From Amycolatopsis umgeniensis (GTDB taxonomy: Bacteria > Actinomycetota > Actinomycetes > Mycobacteriales > Pseudonocardiaceae): a DNA stretch of 64,000 nt. The DNA lies in contig NZ_JACHMX010000001.1 in the NCBI RefSeq assembly GCF_014205155.1, positions 4,712,001-4,776,000 of the forward strand, given 5' to 3'. Of the stretch, positions 56,196-64,000 are shown piece by piece. The position numbers and the translations under genes were made by a program. Every line of letters begins with the position of its first letter. The stretch's first letter is position 1. Under the pieces are notes generated by a model. It was given only the letters and a program-made list of their open reading frames with translations, searched no databases and was not told where the DNA came from.

Positions 56196-56329
56196 ATTGG
56201 TGGGATCAGTCCTCGCGACCGTTCATGATGGTCCTCCCTCCCACTGCTCCATCTGTGTGTTCCGGAATTCACGCGAGCCACCCTCAGTACTACCTCGGAT
56301 ACATTGAAATATGTACGGAAGGGGGACCG

Positions 56330-57625
56330 GTGACGATGATTATGGGGGATGTGGAACTCGCCGGAGAAGGGGCCGGCACACGTCTGAGAGCCTGGGTGGG
56401 ACGCTGGGAGTTATGGTCCGGACCACGTGGCGTACCTGCGGTTTTTCTTATCGTGGAAGGACTTGCGGCGGCAGTCGCCGTAATCGCCTTGCTCCGATCG
56501 AACTACGAGATTACGGAATTCGTCCGATTTGGATCACTGCTCGGCCTCGCCTTCCTGCAGGCCGAGCTTTCCCGTTCGGTGGAACGGCTTCGGCGCACAC
56601 TTTGTGACCGGCCGCACATCAACATGACTTCGGTGTGGACGTTCGCGGGGGTGCTCGTCCTGCCGTCGGGGCTCGCGCTCGCCCTCGGATTGCTCATCTA
56701 CCTGCATCTTTGGCTCCGGGTGTGGCGGGGGATGAGCCACCGCCCTGCCTACCGGGTGGTGTACTGCGCGGCGGCGATCGTCCTCTCTTGTCTGGCTTCG
56801 GGAGTCATCGTCGCCGGCTGGAACGGGCTGCCCGTCGGGTTCACCGGGTCGCTGCGGATCGTCGAGGCGGCGGCCGTGTTCACCGCGGCCAACGCGTTCA
56901 TCGTGGCGCTCTCGGTCTACCTGCACACCGGGGCCCGGTCGCCGCGTTCGCTGTTCGGCAGCGGTGACGACAACCTGCTGGAAGTCACCACACTGGTGCT
57001 CGGGACCTCGACCGCGCTGGGCATTGTGCACGCGCCCGCGCTCGTCCCGTTCGTCCTGCTGCCGGTGCTGGTGCTGCACCGCAGCGTGCTGGTGCGGCAG
57101 CTCGAGATCGCGGCGAACATCGACGGCAAGACCGGCGTGCTCAACGCGCACGCGTGGCATCTGCTGAGCGAGCGGGAACTTTCGTCGGCGGCCAGGGCGA
57201 AGAGCAAACTCGGCGTGCTGATGCTCGATCTCGACCACTTCAAGCAGGTCAACGACGTCTACGGCCACCTCGCGGGCGACGTCGTGCTCAAGGTCGTCGC
57301 GACGACGATCTCCGAGCATGTACGCGACTACGACTCCGTCGGGCGCTTCGGCGGCGAAGAGTTCGTCGTGCTCCTGCCCGGAGCGACGGAGACCGAGGTG
57401 ATCCCCGTGGCCGAGCGGGTCCGGCAGGCGGTGATGGACATCGAGGTCGAGGTCGGGACGGCTTCGGGACCGCGGACCGTGCGGGGGCTATCGGTGTCGA
57501 TCGGTGTCGCGGTCTACCCGTCCGGCGGGACCGTGCTGGAGCGGCTGCTGCACGTGGCCGATTCCGCGCTCTACCAGGCGAAGCGGAACGGCCGGAACCG
57601 CGTCGTCTCCCTCGCCGCCGCCTGA
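56330..57625 (+). CDS. Membrane-bound GGDEF-domain diguanylate cyclase
   Basis: A 431-residue protein with about seven hydrophobic segments (40-260) and a C-terminal GGDEF domain (about 265-425): NIDGKTGVLNAHAWHLLSER, LMLDLDHFKQVNDVYGHLAG, and the active-site loop RFGGEEFVVLLPG. The GGEEF signature and the DxLT-like DGKTGVLN motif are intact, so c-di-GMP synthesis is expected. The membrane part resembles 7TM-type sensors and may detect an extracellular or lipid signal. The GTG at 56330 follows GGAAGGGGGA; ATG 56336 is also in frame. Confidence 0.88.
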   Translation: MTMIMGDVELAGEGAGTRLRAWVGRWELWSGPRGVPAVFLIVEGLAAAVAVIALLRSNYEITEFVRFGSLLGLAFLQAELSRSVERLRRTLCDRPHINMTSVWTFAGVLVLPSGLALALGLLIYLHLWLRVWRGMSHRPAYRVVYCAAAIVLSCLASGVIVAGWNGLPVGFTGSLRIVEAAAVFTAANAFIVALSVYLHTGARSPRSLFGSGDDNLLEVTTLVLGTSTALGIVHAPALVPFVLLPVLVLHRSVLVRQLEIAANIDGKTGVLNAHAWHLLSERELSSAARAKSKLGVLMLDLDHFKQVNDVYGHLAGDVVLKVVATTISEHVRDYDSVGRFGGEEFVVLLPGATETEVIPVAERVRQAVMDIEVEVGTASGPRTVRGLSVSIGVAVYPSGGTVLERLLHVADSALYQAKRNGRNRVVSLAAA

Positions 57626-57638
57626 CCCGCCCGCGTTT

Positions 57639-57697
57639 GGTGTCGCGAAAGCCACTTTCGGGACATCAGACGTCCCGAAAGTGGCTTTCGCGACACC
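57639..57697. repeat. GCGAAAGCCACTTTCG-family hairpin
   Basis: A perfect 26-bp stem starting GGTGTCGCGAAAGCCACTTT, with the loop ATCAGAC (57665-57671), flanked inside by GGGAC and GTCCC. The same stem is at 51966-52020. Confidence 0.85.
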
Positions 57698-57776
57698 CGA
57701 GACCGTGCCTGATCAGGACCGAGGGGCGTCCTTCGTGGCTGACCGGTCCGGTCACGACAGACGGACCGCCGAAGAC

Positions 57777-57833
57777 GTGAGGGGTGTGTGGAAATAGGGA
57801 CATCCAACGTCCCTATTTCCACACACCCCTCAC
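57777..57833. repeat. TGTGTGGAAATA-family hairpin
   Basis: A perfect 25-bp stem (GTGAGGGGTGTGTGGAAATA then GGGAC) with the loop ATCCAAC (57802-57808). Its stem repeats 23614-23654. Confidence 0.85.
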
Positions 57834-57887
57834 CGACCACATCGAGTGGCCACTGGAAACGCGTCGCCGTGGCCACCGGACCAGCCC

Positions 57888-57936
57888 GCGTTTAGTCCTC
57901 TGGATGCGGTACTACCGCATCCAGAGGACTGAACGC
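57888..57936. repeat. TCCTCTGGATGCGGTA hairpin
   Basis: GCGTTTAGTCCTCTGGATGC and the next four bases (57888-57911) pair with 57913-57936 with one T-G mismatch across a single C. It ends 7 bases from the stop of the RHS gene and is a likely terminator or a fourth repeat family. Confidence 0.75.
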
Positions 57937-57943
57937 GACGAGG

Positions 57944-60900
57944 TCAGTCGGTGTCCATCGCGTTGGGATCCTTCTTCTTGCCGGTGTCGAGAGGACCGAA
58001 GCCGCCGGCGTCCAGCTTGTCCCAGTCCTCCTTGGTCGGCGTCTTGTAGGTCGCGTCGTGGATGTCCTTGAGGTCGTCGTCGTAGGACCGCTTCACCTGA
58101 TCCGGCCACTCGCCGTCCCGGACGGCGTCCCGGGTCAGGTGCAGTTCCCGGCGGTCGAGATCCGACAGCGGCGGGGTGGTCGCGGTCGTCCCGGGGCCGG
58201 TCGAGTAGGTGAGGCCCTTCCCGCTGGCGTGCGCGTCGTCGATCATCTTGTGGTACGAGTCGTCCGCGATCTTGCCGTCGAGGGTGTTGTTGGTGTCCTT
58301 GAACGGCTTTTGGAAGGCGTAGTCGAGCTGGTTGAGCTGGATCGCGGTGTTCGGGTCGCCCGCCTCGATCGCGTTGCGCTCGGCATCGCGGTAGGACTTG
58401 CCGGTGAAGCCGGACCCGCCCTCGGTGCCCTTGTTGCCGGTGCCCTGGTGCGAGGCGTGCGCGGGTTTGGCCTCCTGGTAGGCCCAGGCGTGGTTCTCGA
58501 TGTCCTTCTGGGCGTGGCTCGAACCCCGCGCGCCGCCACTGCCGCGGCCGATCGCCTCGTAGGGGATCGGGTGCTCGGACTCGTGGGACTGCCCGGAGAC
58601 CTTCTCCCGGCCGTCGGCCTTGAGTTCGTTGTCGTACTTCCCCGTGAGCCGGTTCTGCTCGCGCTTCTTCGCGCCGTGCGTGCCGTCGGCGTAGCTCTGC
58701 GGCGGACGCCGCGGCTTCTTCGGTCCCGGCGTCGGCGTCGGCTTGGTGACCCGGTTGCCCGGCGACCTCTTCTTCTTGGCGGCGGCCTTGGCGATCGCCT
58801 TGGGGCATGGGCCTGTCTGAGGCTTCGTCGCGACGAGACCGAGCGGGTCGATCATGTCCGTGGGGTTGCCGACGTAGGCCAGCGAGTCCGACGCCGGTTC
58901 GAGGCCGAGCGGGTCGTGCGAGAGGTACCGCCCGGTGTCCGGGTCGTAGTAGCGCTTGAAGTTGTAGTGCAGCCCGGTTTCCGGGTCGTGGTACTGACCG
59001 GGGAAGCGCAACGGCGTGTACGCCTGCCCCGGCGGCGAAAGCACCTTGCCCCACAACGACGTGTGCAGATGCCAGGCGACGTTGCCCGCTTCGTCGAGCA
59101 GTTCGCTCGGCGAGCCGACGAGATCGGTGACGATGGCGTGGAAGCGGGCGTCCTGTCCCGGGATCCGTTCGATCTGGGTGATCGGCCGTTCCGTGCCCGG
59201 TTCCCAGTCCCAGACGACGGCGGTGCCGCCTCGAAGCTCCTCGGCGAGGTTCGAGCCGTCCCAGACGAAGTCGATCTGTTCGAGGATCCGGCCGTGGAGG
59301 TCGAGGTGCTGTTTCGCGATCCGCCGCCCGAGCGCGTCGTAGTGGTAGAGCCACCGCTCGCCCTCGGGCGTGACAACACCGGTCAGCCGGTCGTCGGAGT
59401 TCCACTGGTAGGACCAGTCACGCCCGAGTTTGCGCCGGGCGATCGTGCGGCCTTCGGTGTCGTGCAGGTACGACGTCGAACCGGCTCCGGTCACCAGGGT
59501 GCCCTGGTAGTGCCGCGGTCCGACGGCGGGATCCGCGCCGGGCCAGCCCGCCTGCGTGATCGCGCCGGCGAGGTTGTAGCCGTAGCTCTCGCGCCAGCCC
59601 TGCCCTTGGACGTCGACGACCCGGCCCGCGCGGTCCACCCGCAGCGAACGCGGTCCCGAGATCAGGTCCGAGATCGACGAGACGAGCCCGTCCCGCAGGT
59701 AGCCGTACTCGCGGTGCTGAACGACACCCCGGCCACTGGAAACGGTCTGGGAGGTCAGCCTGTCCGAAGCGTCCCAGCCTTGGCGCAGCTCGACAGGCGT
59801 GCCCTCCAGCCGTCGCAGCACTTCCCGGCCGGAGGGGTCGTATTCGAAGCGCAGGGTGCGTCCGGCGGTCCGCAGCGCGACAGGACGGTTCGCGGCGTCG
59901 TAGGCGAAGAACGACTCGGCGCCCGACGGGGTGCGGCGGCTGACCCGGCGGCCCGCGGCGTCGTACTCCGAGAGGACGGCCCTGCCGTTCAGGGATTCCG
60001 CGACGATCCGGCCCAGCGCGTCGTAGGCGATGGTGACCTCGGAATGCGCGTTGCGCGCCGAGGTCATCCGGTCGGCCGCGTCGTAGGTGAACGTGGCGAC
60101 GTCGTCGCCCGCCCGGCGGCTGACGACCCGGCCGAGCGCGTCGCGTTCGATGGCGACCGTCTGGCCGAGACCGTTGGCGCGCAACATCAGTTGCCCCGCC
60201 GCGTCGTAGCCGTAGTGGGTGGTGCGGCCGTTGAAGTCGGTTTCGCTGATCAGGTTCCCGGCGGGATCGTATTCGTAGTGCCAGGAAAGGCCGTGTTCGT
60301 TGGTGACCGACACCAGCCGAAGCTCGGTGTCGTAGGAGTAGGACAGCCGATCGCCGTCCGGGCCGATTTCGGCGGTGGGCAGGTCGAATTGCGAGTACTC
60401 GGTGCGCACCGAGAGCCCGCGGGCGTCCACCGTTTCGTCGCTGGAGCCCTCGGTGGTGCGGTTCCAGCGCCATACGGAGCCGTCGGGTTCGATCTGCTCG
60501 GCGATCTCACCGAAGCCGTCCCACTTCATCCTGGTGACCTCGCCGAGCGGGTCGGTGACCGAGCTGGTCTGCCCGAACTCGTCGTAGGTGAACCGCGTGA
60601 CGCCGCCGAGCGGATCGGTGACGGAGACCGGCAGGCCCGCCGCGTCGGACTCGATCAGCGTGACCCCGCCGAGCGCGTCGGTCACGACCGCGACGTTGCC
60701 CGCTTCGTCGTATCCGTAGGTGGTGGTGGCGCCGGTCGGATCGGTGGCGCGGACGACCTTCCCGCGCGCGTCGTACTCGCGGCGCCAGACCGCGCCGTCC
60801 GGTCCGGTCATGCTGGTCCACCGGTTCAGCGCGCTGTATTCCGCGAGCGCGCGGCCGCCGTCCGGCTGGATCACGGTGACGACGTTGCCCTCGTCGTCCA

Positions 60901-62881
60901 TTTCCCACCGCGTCGTGCGGCCGAGGGCGTCCGTGCGGCTGAGCAGTTTGCCGAAGACGTCGAGTTCGTACCGCGTGGTGTTGCCCAGCGGATCGGTCTC
61001 CGCGACGACGCGGTGCAGTTCGTCCAGCTGGTAGCGGGTGACGTGGCCGAGCGAGTTCGTGACCGACGTGACCAGGTTTTCCCGGTCGTACTCGATGTCG
61101 ACGTCGAGGAAGCCGCCGGTGCCCTGCGCGCGGACGACGCGGCCTTCGGAGTCGAAGCCGTACCCGTACGAGCGCCCGTTGACGTCCTCCCAGCGCACGA
61201 TGCGGCCCGCGGCGTCATAGGTGAACCGCAGTGGCGAACCGGCGCCGTCGACGATCTCGACCAGACGGCGCCGCTCGTCGTACCGGTAGCTCTGGATCGC
61301 GGTTTCCGCGCCGGGCAGGCGAAGCGCGGTGACGAGACCGTCCTTCGACTCGACGAGCAGGCGGTATCCCGCGGTGTGCTCCAGTTCGCGGGGGACGCCG
61401 TTGTCGTCGTAGCGCAGGAAGATCCGGTGGCCGTCGCCGACCGCGATCCCGCGCAGCGGAAGCGTGTCCCCGTCGCCGGAGAAGAGCAGCATTCCGTCCG
61501 GAGTGGACACGACGTAGCCGTGGTCCACTTTGGACAGTGCGAGCCGCTGTCCGAAAGCCGGGTAGACGGGGGCGTCGGACAACGGGACCGGGTACGTCAG
61601 CAGCGACCCGTCGGCGAGCGCGAGATGCAGGCCGTCGTCCTCGACCTCGATCCGCTGGTCCAAAGTGGACGCCCACGACGAACCGAAGAACCGGCCGAGC
61701 GAGTACGACGACAGATGCGTCCGCGAAACGGTTAGCGGCAGGACACCGGCGAACACGACGTCGTCCTGTGTCAGCATCATCGAGCCGGTCGCGACGTCGA
61801 CAGGGTCACCGCAGTCGGGGCGCTTCTTGGGCGGGACCCCGTTGCCCGGATCGTTGTTGTTGTTCTTGATCCGGTTGTCCGGCTCCGGTTTGGGGGCGCC
61901 GCGGTCCTTGGGCGGAGGTGGTGGGCTCCCGGACGGCGTGGTCGGCCCGTCCGGGGTCTCGTTCTTCGGCGGAGGCGGCGGGTCGTTCTTCGGAGGCGGT
62001 GGCGGCGGATCGTTCTTCGGCGGTGCGCCGGACGGCGACGTGCCGCCGCCCTTGTCGCCGTCGGGGCTGCCCTTGGGTGTCGTGCCTTCGTCCAGCTTCT
62101 TCGGCTTGGGCCCGGGCGCGCCCTTTCCGGGCTGCAACTTCTTCATCGCCTTGGCCGCGTCGGCGAACAGGTCGTCCGCTCGCTTGAGCAGCGGCATGAG
62201 CGCTTTGAGCGCCTTGACGGTCTTCTTCGTCAGGTTCGCGATCTTGCTCGCGGTCTTCGCCACGGCGTTGACCACCTGCGGGACCACCCAGGTCAGCCCG
62301 ATGCCCAGGGTGAACAGCACCTGCAGCGCCCAGCTGATCATGTGCCCGATCAGCTCGGCGATGATGTCGCGGACCAGCGCGCGCACGGCGGCGACCACCT
62401 CGCCCGCCGTCTTCACCCCGCTGGAGGCGCCTTCGCAGCCTTCCTTCGCCGCTTCCAGCAGGGTGGCCGTGTCCTTGGCCCGGTCACGATAGGTGTCGGC
62501 CGAGATCCCGGTCCAGCTCTGCAGATCGGCGGAGACCATCCCGGCCAGATCGGCGCCGACCGCGCCGAGTTCGGTCGCGATGTTCTTCCAGGTCTCGGCG
62601 TTCGCGTTGATCTCGTCGGCGTTGCCGGTCAGCGCGTCGAGTGCTTCCTTGAGCGGCCCGACGTGCTCCATCAACCAGCCGACGCCGTTCGCGAGGATCG
62701 CGCCGAAGGGGTCCATCGCCATCGACAGCGCGTCGAGCGCTGTCCCGACCGCGCCCAGCGCCACCGAAGCCCAATCGCCACTTTCGATGGCCGACTTCAG
62801 ATCGAACGCCGACTCCAGCAGAGAGGAGCCGGTGTAGGCCTTCGTCGAGTCCTTTACGTCAGCGACCAGCGGGTTACCCAA
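57944..62881 (-). CDS. RHS-repeat polymorphic toxin, probable T7SS substrate
   Basis: A 1645-residue protein starting with TTG after AAGAAGG. Residues 1-250 are helical with a W-x-G element (SWTGISADTY, W123-G125) and hydrophobic stretch 183-205. Residues 255-355 form a Pro-rich linker. A DUF6531-type start (CGDPVDVATGSMMLTQDDV, from 357) opens a long YD/RHS repeat region (to about 1300), and the core ends with YYDPDTGRYLSHDPLGLEP and NPTDMIDPLGL (about 1349). The last 296 residues are a variable toxin domain with SHESEHPIPYEAIG (His1433, His1437), HASHQGTGNKG and DPNTAIQLNQLDYAF. I cannot assign its activity; a histidine-rich metal nuclease is possible. No immunity gene adjoins. Confidence 0.88.
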   Translation of the reverse strand: MGNPLVADVKDSTKAYTGSSLLESAFDLKSAIESGDWASVALGAVGTALDALSMAMDPFGAILANGVGWLMEHVGPLKEALDALTGNADEINANAETWKNIATELGAVGADLAGMVSADLQSWTGISADTYRDRAKDTATLLEAAKEGCEGASSGVKTAGEVVAAVRALVRDIIAELIGHMISWALQVLFTLGIGLTWVVPQVVNAVAKTASKIANLTKKTVKALKALMPLLKRADDLFADAAKAMKKLQPGKGAPGPKPKKLDEGTTPKGSPDGDKGGGTSPSGAPPKNDPPPPPPKNDPPPPPKNETPDGPTTPSGSPPPPPKDRGAPKPEPDNRIKNNNNDPGNGVPPKKRPDCGDPVDVATGSMMLTQDDVVFAGVLPLTVSRTHLSSYSLGRFFGSSWASTLDQRIEVEDDGLHLALADGSLLTYPVPLSDAPVYPAFGQRLALSKVDHGYVVSTPDGMLLFSGDGDTLPLRGIAVGDGHRIFLRYDDNGVPRELEHTAGYRLLVESKDGLVTALRLPGAETAIQSYRYDERRRLVEIVDGAGSPLRFTYDAAGRIVRWEDVNGRSYGYGFDSEGRVVRAQGTGGFLDVDIEYDRENLVTSVTNSLGHVTRYQLDELHRVVAETDPLGNTTRYELDVFGKLLSRTDALGRTTRWEMDDEGNVVTVIQPDGGRALAEYSALNRWTSMTGPDGAVWRREYDARGKVVRATDPTGATTTYGYDEAGNVAVVTDALGGVTLIESDAAGLPVSVTDPLGGVTRFTYDEFGQTSSVTDPLGEVTRMKWDGFGEIAEQIEPDGSVWRWNRTTEGSSDETVDARGLSVRTEYSQFDLPTAEIGPDGDRLSYSYDTELRLVSVTNEHGLSWHYEYDPAGNLISETDFNGRTTHYGYDAAGQLMLRANGLGQTVAIERDALGRVVSRRAGDDVATFTYDAADRMTSARNAHSEVTIAYDALGRIVAESLNGRAVLSEYDAAGRRVSRRTPSGAESFFAYDAANRPVALRTAGRTLRFEYDPSGREVLRRLEGTPVELRQGWDASDRLTSQTVSSGRGVVQHREYGYLRDGLVSSISDLISGPRSLRVDRAGRVVDVQGQGWRESYGYNLAGAITQAGWPGADPAVGPRHYQGTLVTGAGSTSYLHDTEGRTIARRKLGRDWSYQWNSDDRLTGVVTPEGERWLYHYDALGRRIAKQHLDLHGRILEQIDFVWDGSNLAEELRGGTAVVWDWEPGTERPITQIERIPGQDARFHAIVTDLVGSPSELLDEAGNVAWHLHTSLWGKVLSPPGQAYTPLRFPGQYHDPETGLHYNFKRYYDPDTGRYLSHDPLGLEPASDSLAYVGNPTDMIDPLGLVATKPQTGPCPKAIAKAAAKKKRSPGNRVTKPTPTPGPKKPRRPPQSYADGTHGAKKREQNRLTGKYDNELKADGREKVSGQSHESEHPIPYEAIGRGSGGARGSSHAQKDIENHAWAYQEAKPAHASHQGTGNKGTEGGSGFTGKSYRDAERNAIEAGDPNTAIQLNQLDYAFQKPFKDTNNTLDGKIADDSYHKMIDDAHASGKGLTYSTGPGTTATTPPLSDLDRRELHLTRDAVRDGEWPDQVKRSYDDDLKDIHDATYKTPTKEDWDKLDAGGFGPLDTGKKKDPNAMDTD

Positions 62882-62917
62882 GACACAAACCTTCTTCGAT
62901 GTTCAGGAACGACGGTC

Positions 62918-63430
62918 TCACCAGGGTGAGTTGCCCTCGTCTTCCGGCGCTTCGTGGCGCTTCTCACGAGGCGCCTGCGGGGTCTCGGCGGACGGTGGCG
63001 GGGGCGCGTCGTCCGCTGGAGGCTCTTCGTCCTCGATTTCGGGGAAGCGGCTGCGCAGGGTGCCGATCATCAGCGACCGGGTCTCCTGGTCCTCGTCGCC
63101 GAGCGTTTCCTGCATGACCTCGGCGACCTGGCCCGCGATCCCGGCCTGCGCCTGGTGCATGGTCGCGAGGATCTGCCGCGACAGCTCCTCGAGCGGGTAC
63201 GTCCTCGCCTTGTTGCCGAATTCGAGGCCCGTCACGCCGCCGTCCGCCCCGACGGTCACCTTGACGGCGCCGTCGGAGCTGGACGCGGACAGCCGCAACT
63301 GCTCTGTCCGCTCCTGGGCGGCCGCGTAGCGCTGAGCCTTGTCCTCGAGACCTTGGGCCCACTGGTCCAACTTGCGTTCTGCCTCGTCGGGGTCCCTGAT
63401 GAGATCCCCGAGCTCGTTCGGGCGGGTCAC
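62918..63430 (-). CDS. YbaB/EbfC-family protein of the RHS-toxin locus
   Basis: A 170-residue protein: coiled helix (LDQWAQGLEDKAQRYAAAQE), then the beta part AVKVTVGADGGVTGLEFGNK and a second helix (LEELSRQILATMHQAQAGIA), and an acidic Pro-rich tail. It is the second YbaB-type protein in the window (the other at 18329), each directly upstream of an ESX-type substrate gene. The GTG at 63430 overlaps the EspC-like gene's stop (GTGA). It precedes the RHS toxin by 36 bases. Confidence 0.82.
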   Translation of the reverse strand: MTRPNELGDLIRDPDEAERKLDQWAQGLEDKAQRYAAAQERTEQLRLSASSSDGAVKVTVGADGGVTGLEFGNKARTYPLEELSRQILATMHQAQAGIAGQVAEVMQETLGDEDQETRSLMIGTLRSRFPEIEDEEPPADDAPPPPSAETPQAPREKRHEAPEDEGNSPW

Positions 63431-63756
63431 TTCTTTCCTCCGATGTCCAAGGCCTTGAAATCGGCGTTGAACGGTTCCGCGTTGTTCTTGTCGCCCTCTA
63501 CATAGGACTTCGCGGCGGTGCGGACGTTGTCCGCCGTCGCCCGGATCCCTTCCGCGGCGGATTTGATCGCCTCCGCCGCGCGTTCGCCGGTCGGGTTGAC
63601 GATCGGCGGCAGGAACGCGCACAGCAGGCCGTACGCGTCCGACGACATCGCCGAACCGGTCGCGCCGTGCGCGGTGTCCAAACGGTCCACGAGCCCGTCG
63701 AGATGGCTCGCGTGCGCGGTCAGGTCGTCCGGATCGACTTCGAACGAAGCCGTCAC
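63427..63756 (-). CDS. EspC-like (DUF2580) ESX secretion-associated protein
   Basis: A 109-residue helical protein. SFEVDPDDLTAHASHLDGLV, AMSSDAYGLLCAFLPPIVNP and KSYVEGDKNNAEPF form the EspC/DUF2580 pattern. Residues 8-95 match the N-terminal part of the 496-residue protein at 16842. It starts with GTG, overlapping the stop of the upstream gene (GTGA), and its own stop overlaps the YbaB gene, so four genes from 64000 to 57944 are probably one operon. Confidence 0.85.
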   Translation of the reverse strand: MTASFEVDPDDLTAHASHLDGLVDRLDTAHGATGSAMSSDAYGLLCAFLPPIVNPTGERAAEAIKSAAEGIRATADNVRTAAKSYVEGDKNNAEPFNADFKALDIGGKK

Positions 63757-64000
63757 TTCCAGTCCTTGTTGTTCCAGTCACCGATCACCGGCGGTGCGAC
63801 GATCTCGTCGGCGGCGAAGAAGGACGGGTCGTCGGATTCGAGGTAGTCGGCGGCCTTGTGCTCCTTGTCGTCCTCGCCCTTCCCCTTGCCGCCGGGCGCC
63901 ATGCCGCCACCCATCGGGCCCATGCCACCGGGGGTGCCCGGCTTGCCGGAACCGGCACCGGCCGCACGGGCCGCGGCCGCCTCGGCCTCCATCGCGCCCG
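63753..64000 (-). CDS. PPE/WXG-like T7SS substrate, C-terminal part
   Basis: The frame is open to the window edge, so the start lies outside. The visible 82 codons are Gly/Met/Pro-rich (GGMGPMGGGMAPGGKGKGED), then an ordered end: DYLESDDPSFFAADEIVAPP and VIGDWNNKDWK. The low-complexity part and the terminal xPPVIG motif repeat those of the 27161-28642 product, so this is the PPE-like substrate of the third T7SS locus. It overlaps the EspC-like gene by 4 bases. Confidence 0.75.
   Translation of the reverse strand, partial: GAMEAEAAAARAAGAGSGKPGTPGGMGPMGGGMAPGGKGKGEDDKEHKAADYLESDDPSFFAADEIVAPPVIGDWNNKDWK

Larger units (their letters stand above)
57626..57943. other. Gene-free convergent interval with three hairpins
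   Basis: A 318-base stretch between the GGDEF and RHS-toxin genes. No small open frame that could serve as an immunity gene was seen. It contains three perfect or near-perfect hairpins (57639-57697, 57777-57833, 57888-57936) covering more than half of its length. Confidence 0.6.

Noticed and set aside
58058..61735. A 1225-codon open frame on the plus strand
   Set aside because: It is the antisense of the RHS gene; the composition (Arg, Val, Asp, Gly-rich) shows no domain, and the minus-strand frame has clear RHS repeats.

Overview
The window is high-GC DNA from an actinomycete. The best fit is a mycolate-free member of the Pseudonocardiaceae, most likely Amycolatopsis or a close relative. 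This rests on gene content: an almost complete arabinogalactan set (glf, glfT1, glfT2, dprE1, dprE2, decaprenyl-phosphate phosphoribosyltransferase, Wzm/Wzt, several GT-C enzymes) laid out like Mycobacterium tuberculosis Rv3777-Rv3783, Rv3789-Rv3791 and Rv3805c-Rv3809c, but with no mycolate genes among them. There are also three loci of type VII secretion (T7SS) substrates and accessories, and many intergenic palindromes. The genus is an inference, not proven.

Layout. 1-5.6 kb: multi-spanning membrane proteins of the GT-C/DUF6541 kind. 5.7-8.2 kb: acyltransferase, HAD phosphatase and F420-type oxidoreductase. 8.7-15.6 kb: a second DUF6541 protein, then glf, a PAP2 phosphatase, the UbiA-type prenyltransferase, a small membrane protein and an AftB-like GT-C enzyme. 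15.6-18.8 kb: T7SS accessory operon on the minus strand. 18.9-23.5 kb: dprE2-dprE1 and, divergently, gtrA-like and glfT2. 23.8-28.6 kb: acyl-CoA dehydrogenase and a second T7SS locus (EspG-like, helical substrate, DUF3558 lipoprotein, PPE-like protein). 28.7-31.4 kb: wzm-wzt-glfT1.

31.5-38.5 kb is the most striking region. It holds all six enzymes for CMP-pseudaminic acid (pseB, C, H, G, I, F), together with a protein carrying the eukaryotic-type (GT29) sialyltransferase motifs and a coiled-coil protein. This block sits between wzm and bpa, where mycobacteria have neighbouring genes of the galactan-export locus. I infer that the organism makes pseudaminic acid and transfers it to a cell-surface glycan.

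38.4-48 kb: epoxide hydrolase, proteasome activator Bpa, a PLP-fold protein that has lost its lysine, quinone oxidoreductase, a secreted M28 peptidase, a zinc metallopeptidase, a MarR regulator and an ECF42 sigma factor with its DGPF partner. 48-57.6 kb: a secreted HExxH/ricin-lectin protein, tRNA-Ser(UGA), small housekeeping genes, a secreted trypsin-like protease, an SDR, an MFS transporter and a GGDEF protein. 57.9-64 kb: a third T7SS locus encoding a 1645-residue RHS polymorphic toxin with an unassigned C-terminal domain and no adjacent immunity gene.

Long perfect or near-perfect hairpins lie almost exclusively between the 3' ends of convergent genes. They form at least three stem families, two of which share the same 7-nt loop pattern. 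No CRISPR array, insertion sequence, rRNA or prophage was seen.
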